From: Gyrodactylus bullatarudis
Lineage: Eukaryota > Platyhelminthes > Monogenea > Gyrodactylidea > Gyrodactylidae
NCBI GenBank assembly: GCA_012064415.1
Contig: SSNU01000063.1
Location: 717,977-781,976 of the forward strand
Direction: 5' to 3'
Length of the DNA stretch: 64,000 nucleotides
Each line of letters starts with the position of its first letter. The stretch's first letter is position 1. The notes beneath the pieces are model-generated. The model saw only the letters and a list, made by a program, of their open reading frames with translations, was not told where the DNA came from and ran no database searches. Position numbers and translations under genes: made by a program. Positions 39,476 through 54,600 of the stretch are shown here, piece after piece.

Positions 39476-39602
39476 CCAATAGAAATTGATTAAACTATAT
39501 GAACCAATGAGAGAAGAGCTTTTCACTTCGAAATTATCATGCTTAGAGTAAACCTTTAATATTAAAAATAATGATTACCACGAATCACTGGTTATATATA
39601 AC
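39476..39602 (+). promoter_or_regulatory. Probable promoter of the GalNAc-transferase gene
   Basis: CCAAT boxes at 39476 and 39504, then GGTTATATATAACG at about 39590, a TATA-like palindrome, 40 bp before the start codon region. Confidence 0.5.
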
Positions 39603-39635
39603 GTTCGAGAAATAACTTTACAGTTCTTATGAGGG

Positions 39636-42600
39636 ATGAGAAGTTTATTTTACAATCGCAAGAGAATAACCTTCTTCTCCTTAGCAGTATTTGCTCTATT
39701 TCTAATATACACGAAATACCAGAACAATTCATCTATAGATCATAGACAAAAACAAGATTCCTGGCCAGAAGGCTTTCATGAAGTCAATCCCCTTGATGGG
39801 AAAAATACTAGAAATGTGAATGCTAACCAAAATAGATCCAAACCAATAGAATCTCTGAATAAAGTAGAAAATAACCAGCAAGCCGAACCAAATACTAAAA
39901 CTAATCCAATCGATAAATATGGTTCAGCTTTTCCTCGAATGGTCATTCCCGTTTTGAGCAACTCTGAATCAACAGGTCCTGGTGAGGGAGGCAAAGGTTT
40001 CGTAGTTGTCGAAAAAGATTTGAACCCTGAGCAACTTGCAGAGTATAAAAAGGGAATGAACGATAATGCCTTCAATCAATTTGCATCTGATCGAATTAGT
40101 GTGAGAAGATTTATCGAGGATAAACGACCTCAAGAGTGAGCCTATTTCTATCGTTAATGATACAAGATCTTTAGTTTATGCTTACTTAAACTTGGGGAAA
40201 TAGTCTTGTTTGAAATCTGCAATCTGAAATTGTCGATTTGGTTTTACGGGGTAGTCAGTCTCTTACTAATCTTTAATTGAAGTAATTAAGAAGTTTACGC
40301 TCAATTAATAATAAACGTATGTTTCACACCAATGTCAATTACTTTTTTCAATAACACAGAGAGATCGATTTTCTTTCATTAAAATGAGCTCATCTTTTTT
40401 ATTTTTAAGTTCGAGGTTTTTTATCACTTTGTAAATGCAATTCTTTCTACGAATTTTGATAGAAGTAAGAAGAGGCCAGATTGTTTCACAAATTAAAGAT
40501 TTCTAAATTTTGGGCATAATAATCAGTATGAGACATGCCATATAAATACAGGTTTTATAAACTGAAAGAGATGGCCTTATTGGTTTAAACTTGGATGATT
40601 TTACAGTTGCCACCTAACCGGTAAGAAAAAACTGATTATAATTATACAGTTAATTAGTGTTAAAACGAAAGAAATATACCTTTTACAGACGAAAATGATA
40701 CTATTCTTAACTCAAATTGACACCAATTTAAATTCAATATGGGACGTATAAATAAAAGGGGGGGGGGTAAAGTGTTACACTGTTAAAGTTTTAAGGTCAA
40801 ATGTAAAATGAGTTGTATTGGTAAAAAATTTAGGGGTATGAGCATTATTCGTTGAACTAATTTTTAATGTTTATTTGATTTCATATTCATTATTTATCGA
40901 GCAATGCCTAAACATGATGAATGCATTAGAAAAAGAATCCTAGTGCTGTATCGTGAGGATCGTAATTGGCTTGAATTTGCCAAATTATCAAATTTGTCAG
41001 AATCAACAGCATTGTTGGGTCAACAGTAATCGAGAAAACAATCTTTCAAGAGGAAGAAGAAATAACATGAAAAAACTGAAGAAAAAGTTGATAATATTGT
41101 GAAAAATAATCCAAGGGTCACATTGAGAGATTGTTGTTACGAGAAAAGAAGAAATTCTTGAATATTCAAGAACTAGAGGAGACATCCCTAAGTCTGAGTT
41201 CAATTTTGGATTTAGCAGCAAATAATGCCAAAAACCAAGTTTCCCCCTATTAAATAGCAAATCGTACAAGACAAATTGAGAAGTATTTCCCTGTAATACC
41301 AATAAACAAGATTTAAAGAAAGATGAAAGAAATGAAGAGTCTCATGATGGCTTTAAAAAGTCTCTTTTTGAAATGTAATTTTTTTCTTAATTATAGCATG
41401 AGAAAAAAATCAGCCGTTACAATAAATGTACATCTGCTTTTTGTACATAATTCCTATAATAAATTTAAATTGGTGTCGATTTAAATTAAGAAACGTATCA
41501 TTTTCGTCTGTAAAAGGTATATTAATAGTGTTGATTGAAATATAATGTGTTGCTAATTAGAAGAATTGGGTAATCTTATCGTTCGTTTCCATCTTTTCTT
41601 GTCTTCTTTTCCCTTGAGGAGGTTGAGATCCTGTTGGTTTTTTCTCTTTTGGTTTTGGTAGACCCATTGGCTCACACTAATGAGTAATGCTCATTGAGTA
41701 TGCCCGTAATAGAGATCTTTATTTGTGAAACAATCTGGTCTGTTAATACACAACCTTTTTTCTAGGTTCTGCTCTACATGGTAATATGATCTATACGCGA
41801 GAAATGGTGGAAAGAAACTTGGACGCAATCTGTCCTTATTCAATTTTAGGCCAACCTAATATTTTAACTAATCTCTCTCTATATTCAAGATGACCTCTTT
41901 ACAACTCAGACTAATTGGTAGAAGGTGAGATAGGGACGAAGGTAGGTAGAGAAGTAGTGGATATCTCTCACTTTGATATGATCCTCACATTTTTGAATTA
42001 ATTAACCATTACAGTACAGTATTATAATGTCAATTAAACTTGAATTCATTATTATTCTTATCGGGTATCTAGTAGCAACAACATGAGGGTCGTCTTGGAT
42101 ATAGCAAAGTTTAAATATAATTAACATTATTACAAAGTTAATTGTAGTTATTATTTTAAAAAAAACAAGGAATGGTTGAAACAAAATGGAATAAGAAAAA
42201 CATTATCTTGTTAGTATTTTGCTGATTTTTCAGTTTTATTCTAGATCATCACCTTCTCCGTTAGACCAGTGTATCTCTTTTTAGTTAGAGCAAAAACCCT
42301 TTTACAGATACTTTAATTGCAGTAAATTTTTCATTTGATTTCATGAGAAAATTCTGTTATCTTAATGTGTCAGAAATCATTTCTATTGATGGATGATATT
42401 GAAAATTCAAGTTTACGCATCAATAACAAATAATTTTCACTAAGCAGGGGTTTAATCTATCAAGATATTAACCATGAACAAAATTTCTCACTTGCTAACC
42501 CTCCTGACTCAAGTACAATATTTGAGTCCATGATGCATGAAAAGAGTTTTTAACTGATTACTCTGCAATAATTTTTAATAAAGAATTGACATCTTGCCTG

Positions 42601-45600
42601 AAAAGAAGATCCGAAATCATTTTCACCTCTGAATTTGTACCACTCTTGAATATTATCTGAATATTTTCATGATCTCAAGCATGTATAGTCAAATATAATC
42701 GCAAAATGAAGATAAAACCCCATGACTGAGAATATCAAAATGCAATTTAAATTTGAAAAAACTAAGGCTAATTCTTTAGTTTTAATATTTCATCTAATTT
42801 CTGCTGCAATTGTATTTTAATTGCTATTTTAGATTCATTTCACATCCGCTTATTTCATGAATTCTCGGCTATAAGAAATGGCTCTGACCTTACTTATAAG
42901 CTTTTTGATGATTTTTTTTGATTTTTGAAATTATTTGTTTTAAATTAAAAAATTTTCAGATATTTCTAGTAATTCTTTGTCTTTCAGATGTAAAGACATG
43001 GGTGCAAACGTAACCCTTCCCAAGACTTCGGTTATCATTTGCTTTCATAATGAAGCCTGGTCTGCATTAATCAGATCTGTTCATTCCATCATCGATAGGA
43101 CCAATCCGAATCTATTGGAGGAGATTATACTTGTTGATGATGCCTCGAATATGGGTGAGTTTAATTTATCATCTAAATTAAATTTTGGATTTTCCTCTAT
43201 TTTGCTCTGTATTGGACCATATCTGTAGTACAAAGTATAGAGTGAGACCTCACCTGAAATAACTTTTTGATAAAAGTGTGTGATACTAGAAAAACCCGAT
43301 TTTTAAGAATGTTATTCATTCGATATTTAGTTATAGTTGGCTTTCCAATCTCTGTGTTTCTCTGATATATTAATCTATTTCGTGTTTATTGGCTTAGCAT
43401 GTTCTATCAAAAAGAAATAATGGGGAGCTACTCAAAGTTTATTAACATCCTCAGAAAATTTTCAATTAAATCATGAATTGATAAATTTTCTTTTTTTTCC
43501 TCTTGGCATAGTAAACTTTCCTATTGAATTTATGTTAATCTTTCAAAGGTATAGATTTGTTATCTGAATGTGATTTTGGTCCATAATTCGTTCAAGCTAA
43601 TAAATACAAATTTTTATTTTCCCCCATCAATGTCCAAATATTCATGTTTTAACTTTAAAAATCACATTTTCCCTAAAGTAATTAGAATTATCCTAATTTC
43701 CCAGATATTTCTCTCATGACGAGAAAAAATACTCAATTTTTTCTTCAAACCCTATTTTCAAATGATTTTTTGTAAAAGCTCTTCAAAAATCTTATCATTT
43801 CTCGTAGAATATATTTTGTATAACAGTACAAATTCGAAAACACATGGTTTATAGGAAAATAGCTTAGTTATCATAAAAAATTTATTTACACTAGATCTTC
43901 ACTCGTGGCAATAGTAAAATTGTAATTTAAAAAATTATTCGCTCGATTTAAAGAAACTTTTATGGATCATTTTTCCGCTATCCATGTTATCTGTTTATCA
44001 GCTAACAATTCTTACAAGGTGAAACATTCACTATATAACAGGTATTTAGGGTTATATTTGAAAGTTTAGTAACATTCATCTATAAATCAGCTCTCATATA
44101 TGCCTTTTTATGCACACACGGAACCTGTATTTTATGCTTCTCTATTGCATTATTATTATTTCCCGGTGGTGTTGCCAATTAAAATTTGAATACCATAACA
44201 ATACAATTCAAACAACATTCAGTTATGTATCAGTTATACATTCTATATCTGATTTCATTCTTACATCCTCTAAAGTACTAATGGTTTATGATTCCTTACA
44301 TGAAATTGAAAATAGATTTTTAAAATTTTAAATACAAACTAATTGTATGGTCTCTTAATGACGACATCCTCTTGAAAATAGTTTTCTAAATCTAGCAGAT
44401 TTAGACTGCAAGCTTCATCGACATTCTTCAATGAATCTAAAATTAATATTTTATAAAGATTTCTTTTTGTATTCATATTCATTTATAGAGGAAGCTTGAT
44501 TAGTTTTTTATGAGATTACCTTTTCAACTAACTCTACGACTTTATTACCTTTTCAAGTTAAAATGAAAATAACGAATGCACTGACTTTGTAGTAATTTCT
44601 TTCAATGATAGATTTTTATTTTTAAAATTCATTCCTCTTACATCATAAAACAGGTCTGAAGTGTATAGTACAGTTTGTAAAGCAATCTGATCTGAATCAA
44701 ATTCTTGCCATAAAAAAAAAACTTTCCACTGTTCCCGAGCAAAGGTCAGAGGTTCTTCAATTTTCTTTCTCTTCGCATACAGATTCAAATTTAAAATAAT
44801 TATGATTCTTATTTTATTCCAGAAATGTTCTAGTCAACGATTATTTTAAACTTCTTATCGACAGCTTAGAAAGTACAACATTCTAATGTTATTGATAAAT
44901 TTGGACAAAACTTTCATTCTTAAATCCTGCTGGTAGATAAGTTGTATACATTTTTAAAAGTTCACCAATCAAAACATTTCCAATCCGTAATTGCATTATA
45001 TAAACTTGTATAAAACTAAACAGGAAAATCTATTTCATCATGCGAAAGTAATTAGCTATAGGATTCAGGAAAATATTTATTTTAACCCTCTCGGTCCCAT
45101 GGCCAAAATCTAATGATTTCTCAAATTTTTTTCTTGTAATCCTACCAATTAGATGCTTGTGATCGAGGTTTGTTTCTATCATTTTTTTGATAGATGACTT
45201 CTTCATGCACTTTTTGTTGAGGTCGTATACGTCCGATCCGGACTAATCTACTTGTAAGCGAAAATATTTTAAGCATGCATTTTGTATGCTCGAAAAGTTA
45301 AAAGCTTTGATTTACAAAAAGATGATACAACCAACGAACCTGAAGCTGATTGTCACAAGTTACAATAAATCATGATATGTAATAAATATCATTGAGTATC
45401 TGATTCTGATTTTCTTAATAATATCTCATGATAATAATCTATCCTCACCGATCAGGTTTGAGATTGATTCAGGGAACATGATTAATTAACATTTCTAATA
45501 ATATTTTGTACTATTACTTTTTTGATTTATTATCAATGTTTTAGTTTTGAGATTAATTCCATTTTATTATTTACAGTGAGAATAGGGTTTAATCTCAGCT

Positions 45601-48600
45601 ATTTTGACTGAATTCAGTAATCTTGCCAAAATTCATTTATGGAAATACAGTAGTTGAAATAAAATTTTATTTTTCATATTCAGAATAACAATGTGAAAAA
45701 ACTGTTTATTTATTTAACCTCAATTTTATTCTAATTAATTTACTTGAAAAATTTATCCGAATAAAACAAAAAATTTACCTTCAATGACCCGATAGCTTAC
45801 CTTTTGCTGGGTGAAAATAACCTCATAATCCTAAACACATTGTAATCATCGGTCAAAATCTATTCTATTTCACAGAAGTTTCTCAATTGTTCAATTGAAA
45901 GGAAATCTCAAAACCTGTTAGACAAGAGGACTGTTTTATTCCATGGTAGAATCTGGAATTAGTAAATTCAATCAATCTTTTTATTAGTTCTCTTGAAGAA
46001 ACATACAGATATAATAGCAAAGACCAGTAAATCTCAATTTTCCTCATCAAAAACTCGAATATGATGAAGGAATTTTGGTTTGGGCCAAATTCTCGTTTTT
46101 TGAACTTTGAATTGAGATTTTTCGTTTATTTTAAAGGGATAAGTTAGTCAAAAGTTGGTTTTATTTACAATTATAAAAAGAAATATGCTAAATCGGGAAA
46201 GTCAATTTCGTTTTTCTTGGCTATAAACTTTTTGTATTACCCTAACTTAATATTATTCTGAAAATGCTTTTATAGGAATACTCTCTGAATCGAGTTATTC
46301 CATCTTTTAATTGTAATTAACAAGATATAATCTTACTTTATGGTCTGCGCCAAGAAACATACACAGAAATGATTCTCAACTCTCCTCTCTTTGGTAACCC
46401 TAACCTTTTTGTTGTATATTTTCAAAATTTTTATTCATACACCGAATCCAAACAAGATAAAAATGAAATACTCGTACAGATTATTTAGGACTTTCGATAG
46501 ATTTGTTTATGTAATATAATTGCAATAAAAAAGATATACACTGTATATTAAATACATGTTCATCTATAGATAATTTGGCATTTTTCATTCTCTATACAAC
46601 ATTGATTAATCCAGGAAATAATTTACATTTAGTCCAACGTGTTGAATGTTGGAGAAGAAATTGCATGAGATTCCAACCTTCAACCATGAAATAAATGAAT
46701 CATAATTATGCATACATTTGACCTTCACACTTCTATCCTACCTAGATAGATAATTTACATGGAATTATCTAAACTTTTTTTTCTTCTTCGGGCGAGTAAA
46801 TCCTACATTTTCTTTTATGATTGTATACAACTGTATAAAACTTGAACTTCATACGATAAGATCATTAATTGACCTTCTTTAAAACTTTTTCCTAGAAGAG
46901 TAAGGGGTTTAGTTCAAAAGATAATCTCGAAAAGATAATAATCAACTCAATGTCAAGATTTTTTACACAAATTTTATTGATTTAAGAATGTCTTAATTTT
47001 TTGAGTTTTTCTTGTTGATAGAATCGAGATTCTCGAAAAAAAAATCCCCCTGCAAATCAACTCAAATTAAAATCACAAGAATTTCTCAGAGTTGGCCCCA
47101 AATAAAGTTGGTTGATATGAAGTTGGGAATCTATGATTTTTACATCAAGAATTCGAATTTTTAAAAATCATACTCATGTTGTCCACTTTTACCAGTTGAA
47201 GAAAAAAATTTTTTCAATGTAAAAAATTGAATTGATTTTCTTGTCTAATCTTGATCCTGAAAAACCCCTTTTGATCACCCTCCAACTTTCAAATCAATGA
47301 AAATTTTTAATTCAAATTTCGAAAAAATGGGATTTTGGCGTTAAATCGAAATCTGAAAATGGCCATTTTTTTCATTGAAAAATTTTTTTTTCAGAATTTT
47401 TTTCTTCAACTGGTAAAAGTAGGCAACATGAGTATGATTGCAAAAAATCTTTAAAAAATTCGAATTCTTGATGAAAATATCGATATCTGTAAAAATCATA
47501 GATTCCCAACTTCATATCGATTAGCTTTATGAGTGAATGAATCCCAAAGGTGAAAAACGATATAGAGTTCAATACTCAGCTAATCCTTATTTGTTGTTGT
47601 TGTTTTTTTTCACCTGGAAACAGATGAAAATAATAATCTCATAATAATCTCTGAGTTTTTCTCTCTTTGACTATTCAACTTGGAACACCAAGTTTTTCAA
47701 ACATTGAAATAATCAATGGGAATCGATTCCTTCTTAAGTGATGACATCATCTCAAAACTTCCATCCTGATAAATCTTTGGTAGATAAAAATTTGCATGTA
47801 TATTTGTATAGAGGGAATAATTATAAGAACAACAATTCCTGATGGAAACCAGTAGTGGATACTTTTGACATTATCCGAAACTCGGGGTTGGGGGCATTCA
47901 ACTTTGAACCTGTTGTTGTATTTACTTTTGCTTTGTTAATCTAAAGTTCAACATGCATATTGTATAGTGTACATTTACTAAACTACCATTGGTATATCGA
48001 TTTCCTACATGCGTGTATTACGAAATCCATACTAAAGGTATTATTATTGTTCTATCTGATGTTAATTTTGAATTCTCTAAACAAAATAATATCTCATTAT
48101 TAATCATCATGAGTGTATTGCTATGCCTGTAGGAGAATTTGTAACCTTTCAAAGATTGATTCATTATGATACAGAGTTCTTTAGGCTGAACAAAATATCA
48201 TTCTGATCGGAAGTCATCAGTCTTTGACCAACCTTATTTTCAGGATGGTTCTTAAAAAATTTTAATCTTGCGGCAAAATTTTTTTTGACGTAATTTCAGT
48301 CAAACCTATTTCTTTTTGTACAATCAGATTTTCGTTATAATTTGTATCTATATTTCAATTCAATATAAGATTTTTGTCCAACGAAAAACCCAGTCATCAA
48401 ACCCCTGATAAAAATTAAAATAAACCAACTACATTTAATGTTTTTTATAAAGTATCTTGTAAATTACTACAAACTTTACCTTAATTTCTACAATAAATTA
48501 ATCATAGAAAGCAATTTTGTGATTTGTATCTGTAAATTAATCTGATATAGCTTTTTTAATATTTGATGTTTTTGTTTAAATTTATCGTGAAATTTTTTAC

Positions 48601-51600
48601 TGATTCTGATTCTGAAGGATCCGACAGGATGAATATCTTCTCAGTAAAAATATTTCTTATTACCAATCGAAAATGTTGTAACATAAAATGCTGAGTCAAT
48701 ATTCAATGTTTTGTTTATGCGAAAAGAAAATTACTAGGATTATAAAACAGCTTATATTGATCACCTGATAGCAGGTTCGAAGCTTTATATACTTTTTGTT
48801 TGAGGTATGTATCACTCTGATGAGGAAAAACCAATCCGAATACGAAAAGAACTGCATTGAACATTTTTCGTGCTGGTTTATCTTAGATTACATCTTACGT
48901 AGCATAGATGAGCTTTATGGAATAGGCAGTTTTAACGAAAAAACACATTTCTGTATTTTTATCATTGTAATAAAAAATAATTTTCTACAGATCATCTGAA
49001 AAATCCTCTCGAGGTTTATGTTCAAAAATTACAAATTGTCAAAATTGTAAGACTAGCCGAACGTCAAGGATTAATTCGAGCCAGGCTGCAAGGGGCTAGT
49101 GTCGCAAAAGCAAAAATATTAACATTCCTCGACTCTCATATTGAATGTTTGCCTGGCTGGATTGAGCCTCTCCTGAAACCGATTAGTGAAAATTATCGCA
49201 ATGTTGTTGCTCCAGTTATTGTCAGCATACAAGATGATAACTTGGCCGTTTCCTACATGAAACCCGAAGATGTTCAAGTAGGTGGTTTCACATGGAGTCT
49301 TGTATACACTTGGCATTTCCCTCCTAAGAAAGACAGAGAACGTCCAGGGGCACCATATTCTCCGATATCGTGAGTTTCCACCAATTTTCTACACTCCTTT
49401 TATTTCGTTTAATTACTTTCGAAATAATTATTATAAGCAGACTGTAAACATGGTTTTTTATTATCTTTGTTCTGACAAGCGTCTCATTTCCTACACCAAA
49501 CAATTAACAAGGATAGAGCTTCCCTTTTTAAGATCAGTGCAAAAGATTTATGAAAAGACAATCTTTTAAAAGAGTAAAACTGTCGTACATTGGAAGATTT
49601 CCGTCTTCTTGTACACTTTCTTGGACAGAATGCTTAATTAGCAAATAGATAACTCCTCCAGTTTATTAGCAGAAACAAGGTTTTACAGCTATCCTCGATT
49701 TGGCGGAACTTTTAAACTTTGAAATAAAGTTTTTCTGTTGATTTTTCAATTAAGAATTGAGTTAAGAATTCATCAAATCTAGAGTTGAGAAAGGGGATTA
49801 AATCCATTTTCTACCACATCTTTTGATTAGGAGCTTTTGACCTTAAAAAAAGGTTCTAGAGATTTGAATTGGGATTATCAGACAAGATGAAGACTATTAG
49901 GGAAATGACCTATGAAATCAAAGTGCTCCTCCTAAAAAATTTTTTATCTCTTTTCCGAAATTGGGTTTCGTGTTGTCCTGAAGAGAAATGAGTCTAAAGA
50001 ATCTCGGATATTTTTATCTAAGACGAAATGAAGCCTGAATGCTCTAGAATGCTTAATTGAATCTTTGAAAAAGGATTTATGCATTTTAAAGTTCTCTCTT
50101 ATGGCCCAGTTCCCAAGCAATACGCCTATCTAGGAATCTGCCGAAAACCTTTTTAGTCAAAATACTCAAAAATATTGATGTCAAAAATAAAGTTATTATT
50201 TATAACTTATTAATTATCCTTCTGATGGTACCAAATTTGTTCGAATTCATATTAGTTTTTTGAGGATAAAATTTTTGTTCAAGTTGGAGTCCCATTACTC
50301 ATCACACAAGCGAAAACTCGAAATTTAAAATGTCTTCAACTTTCTCCAAATTTTGTCGGTTTTGTTTTGTATCATAATAAACATAAACAATGAATTGTAA
50401 ATTATTTTAAATATCGATTTCACTCCTATTGATTTGACATTGACTCGTCATGAAATACGATCGTGAAATCTCTATCGATTTAGAATATATGAGACTGTGC
50501 CATAATTTGCTGTTGATCTAATGTCTATATTGCAAAGTTGAAAAAAGTCCTCAGACTAACAAAACTTGAACGAGTCATTGAATGTAATTTAAAATTCTTT
50601 CAACATTTCTTAAACTGTCATCTGAATGATCATTAATTATTCTCACAGAAAAAGAAAAAATTTTATAACTAATTTTGTCATGTTACCATGTTTTTATTAA
50701 CAATCCATCTTCTCATGGCCGATATGATAGACTTGTATTTATATATGTTAACAAAAGTAACTAGTGGTTACTAGAGAAATGTCTACTCTACAACAATTAT
50801 ATGTCTCTCTTTACAAATGCTAAAATAATACAGATTATTATTATTATTATTAGTCTTTTGCATAATTCTTTATCACTATTTCTCTCTTCATGAAACTATC
50901 CTGATGTTTCTTGAATTTCTCGCTAGGTTTACTCGTATATAAACCTTTGATATTCTAATTAGCTCTGGATGAAAATGTTTAACCTAACTCAAGAAATCAT
51001 GGAAAATTTCTTTCTAAATGGTTCAAAGTCAATTTTTCTCATTCTAGAATTTCTAGACAAGACTGCAAGCATTTGAGGACCTGAAGTAGGAACATTGGGT
51101 GAGAAATTTTTACTGTGACAGACGCAATAAAAAGGATTAAGAAATCCAAATTCTACAAAATACTGAGGTGAATTTTTGGTACCCTTCTACTTTTGAAATT
51201 AAACAAAAAATTCTCGTTTGAGAAAATGGGTATCTGGTGCCAACTCGAAATTTGAAAAATTCCTATAATTTTCTTCTAAAGTTTTATATGAGAACCTTAT
51301 GAGAACATGCGGATTTGGGTTTTTCCTCTTTGTTGAAAGTTAATAAAATGATAAAATTTCCTTTTTCTTCTTCGGTTTCTAGAACAAGCGATCCAGTTGT
51401 TGATCAATCCTTTCTTTCCGTAACAAATATTCTATTATTTTAATGAAAAAATCTCCCCTACATTGAGTAAGGTCTCCCCTTTCACCTAGTCCAGAATTAT
51501 CTCAAGTATTGAGAAATCTAATTTCAGCTGAATAAAAAAGAAATCCTCAGTAGAAAATAAACAATGGCCTTCTCTATAATTAATGATCAGAATATCTTTT

Positions 51601-54600
51601 TAATGAATTACACTTTAGAATTGGTACTCTTGAGTATTTCATTCACTACAGATTCGAGATGTAAAGCCTCTTTACACCAAGAAAAAAAGGCATTTATTTT
51701 TTTTTAGTACAATTTCAATGAAAAACAAGTATCGTCTTGAAGTGAAATATCGATTTTAAACTCTGTTGACTTGCCGTCTTTCGAGTTATGAATGAAATTC
51801 GCTTACACTGCCATTCCTACTTATTTAAATTAGTCAGAGACATTCTCTTGAATTTGAATAAAAATATTATTTTCTCTGTGATACATAAGCATAGTCAGTG
51901 GTGAAAATATTCCAACGTAAAAAATTGGAAATATTTTCTTCGTTCCAGGAATATGATTAGAGCCTTCTTCGAAAAATAAAACTTCATCAAGCTGATATTT
52001 TTCCTTTGTTTTTGTTGATTTATAACAATTAGAAAGGACTTTGCGCTGACTTGTTTCGTTCCTCAAATAAAATTTTAACCTTTTCACAAAATTAGCTGAC
52101 AATAAAGGATACATTTGAAATATTGCATTCACTCACGATAACAGCCTAACAAGTGTTGATAATGATTCATTGATTTTCTGGTCTGTTTAATAGAATTAAA
52201 TGTCCTTCCATTCTAAATATTCGCTTACTTTTAGTCAATTAGTATGATAATATCAGCATCTTAATTTCATATCATTATGGATATAATAAACAAAAAAAAC
52301 ATTCCATAACCATCTTTTACAAGCTAGAAATTGTGATTGAAGAATTGTGAAAACACTTTTTTTTCATTTTAACATTACGAGAATAAGTTTCTTCAATCAC
52401 CAAGTATATTTCTGGCTAGATAAATGAATTATTGATTCTCTAAACTTGTTGTCCTTCACAAGAATAAACAAAAAACTAAACATTCATCGAATATATTATT
52501 AGAATGTTTATCAACTTTAACTACAGCCCAAGGGCGCACACTGGCAAAAACTCTGAAGAAGAAATATTTTTAGACCCTGAAAACTAACTCATTTGAAAGA
52601 TAAATCTTGTTTTATATATTTTACAATACTCTTTTTATTACATTAATTTTCAGGAGGATTAAACCATATTAATTCCTTAATAGTTTAAGAGTACATAGCA
52701 ATGTTAACTCAAAATACAAATGGACATCTCGAAATCTTATTCTCTAATGGTACCTTTGTGAATAAACTGATCCTAGCAAAAAGGAAGAATTATAAATAAA
52801 GAAAAATTACACTGCCTATCGTAATTTTCTTCTCTCAAAAATGTCTGAGAAGGAATAAATTCCCTTTTTGCCAATATTTCATGTCTCAGGGCTACCCACC
52901 TCACCCCTCATTTCATCTATAGGAACTTTTTAAATCTAGCTTACACTCAAAATGAATTATTTTTTTTTTATTTAAGAAATCCAAATAAAACAAATTTTGA
53001 TTGGCCAAGGTTTTGAGCTTTTAGTTTTTCTATAGCTCTTAGCTCTTTGAGAAGAAGAATATGAGACATGAATATAATAGCACTATGAATCCTAAAAGTT
53101 GAGAAAGTAATGAATTACATTATCATCAGAAGCCCAAGAAAAGATCAATCAACAGTTAGTAGACCTGATTCAGAATAGGATATTTTGATGGGTTATCACT
53201 GATGATTCAGTCAAAAATTTATTTTCAATCAAACGATAAAATTTCAAGCTTAAATACAAAATTAGCTAGAATCATCAGGAATATTGATTGAATCAAGAAA
53301 ATAAAAATTGGCCGTCTAGTTGGCCTGTTTATACGTCAAAAGTTTGAGAATACAAAGTCAATCGAAACCAGGAAATGGCTCTGTCAAGAACCTATTTTTT
53401 CACCAATCTATTCTATAGATGTATCTTTTTATTTGAATAATTTCTTAATCTTAATTTTCCATTTATTTAATTTATGATACATATTTTTGGTACAGTAATC
53501 TGAGAGTTTTGACAAGCACAAAATATTTCTCAGGCTTTCTAAAGAAGAAATTCCCATGTTTATTTTCTCTCATTGTGCTAAACTTATAACAATGAAGGAT
53601 ATTTTATTTTATTTTTTTTAGTTGTTTTTTTTATCAAAATCTAATGAATTTATCTGTAATTAGGAGAGAACACACACCAAGGCAAGGAAAGGATGTTTGG
53701 TGTTGAATTTCATCATTCATCCATTTAAATTTCTTCTCTTCCCTTGTTTCTGTACTCTCCACATACTTCCGATTCTATAGAAGTATATTGAAGAGAGAGA
53801 ATGTCTGAAGAAATATGGAAGTTATTAAGGAAACTCTATGGTGTTTACTTGATCTCTATTTATCGTCATCATGTTTACTTAATAACATGGTTCAAGATTT
53901 TTCATTTTAAATGAACTGAATTAATTGAAAAAATATTCAAGATTTTGCACTTTAAGTTGTTAATATTAATTATTTCATGTTACGATACTAGAACTCCGAC
54001 TATAGCTGGTGGATTATTCTCAATCGATAGAGACTTTTTCAAGGAACTCGGCTACTACGATCCTGGCTTTGAAGTCTGGGGTGCAGAGAACTTGGAGATT
54101 TCCTTCAAAGTAAGTGTAGATCTCTTTTTGGATTTTGATATTCAAGGTTATTACATCTTTTATTCTTCCAGACTTGGATGTGTCATGGAAATCTTTACAT
54201 TGCCCCTTGTAGTCAAGTTGGTCATATCTTCAGGAAGCGATCACCCTACTCTTGGCACTCCAAATTTTCTAATCCTCTCAAGAGGAACAACGACAGACTC
54301 GCTGAAGTATGGCTAGATGATTACAAAAAATTCTACTATGAAAGATCTGGTGCACGACTGGTAAGTGTGTTGTTAAGTCTATTCGAATTAATTACCTATT
54401 TTTAACCCTCGCATTTAATCTATCATGAATTTGCTGCTTGTAATTTTGACGCAATTATTTATACTTCAGGAGTTATCGATCAAAAATTCGATCACTTTTC
54501 GATCCAAAAATAGGCCTTAGCTGATAGAGTTCAGGCGAATTTTAAAGGTATGATTACTTGACAAAGGCTTTGTCCCTTTTTATTCATGTATTTGAGAGAA

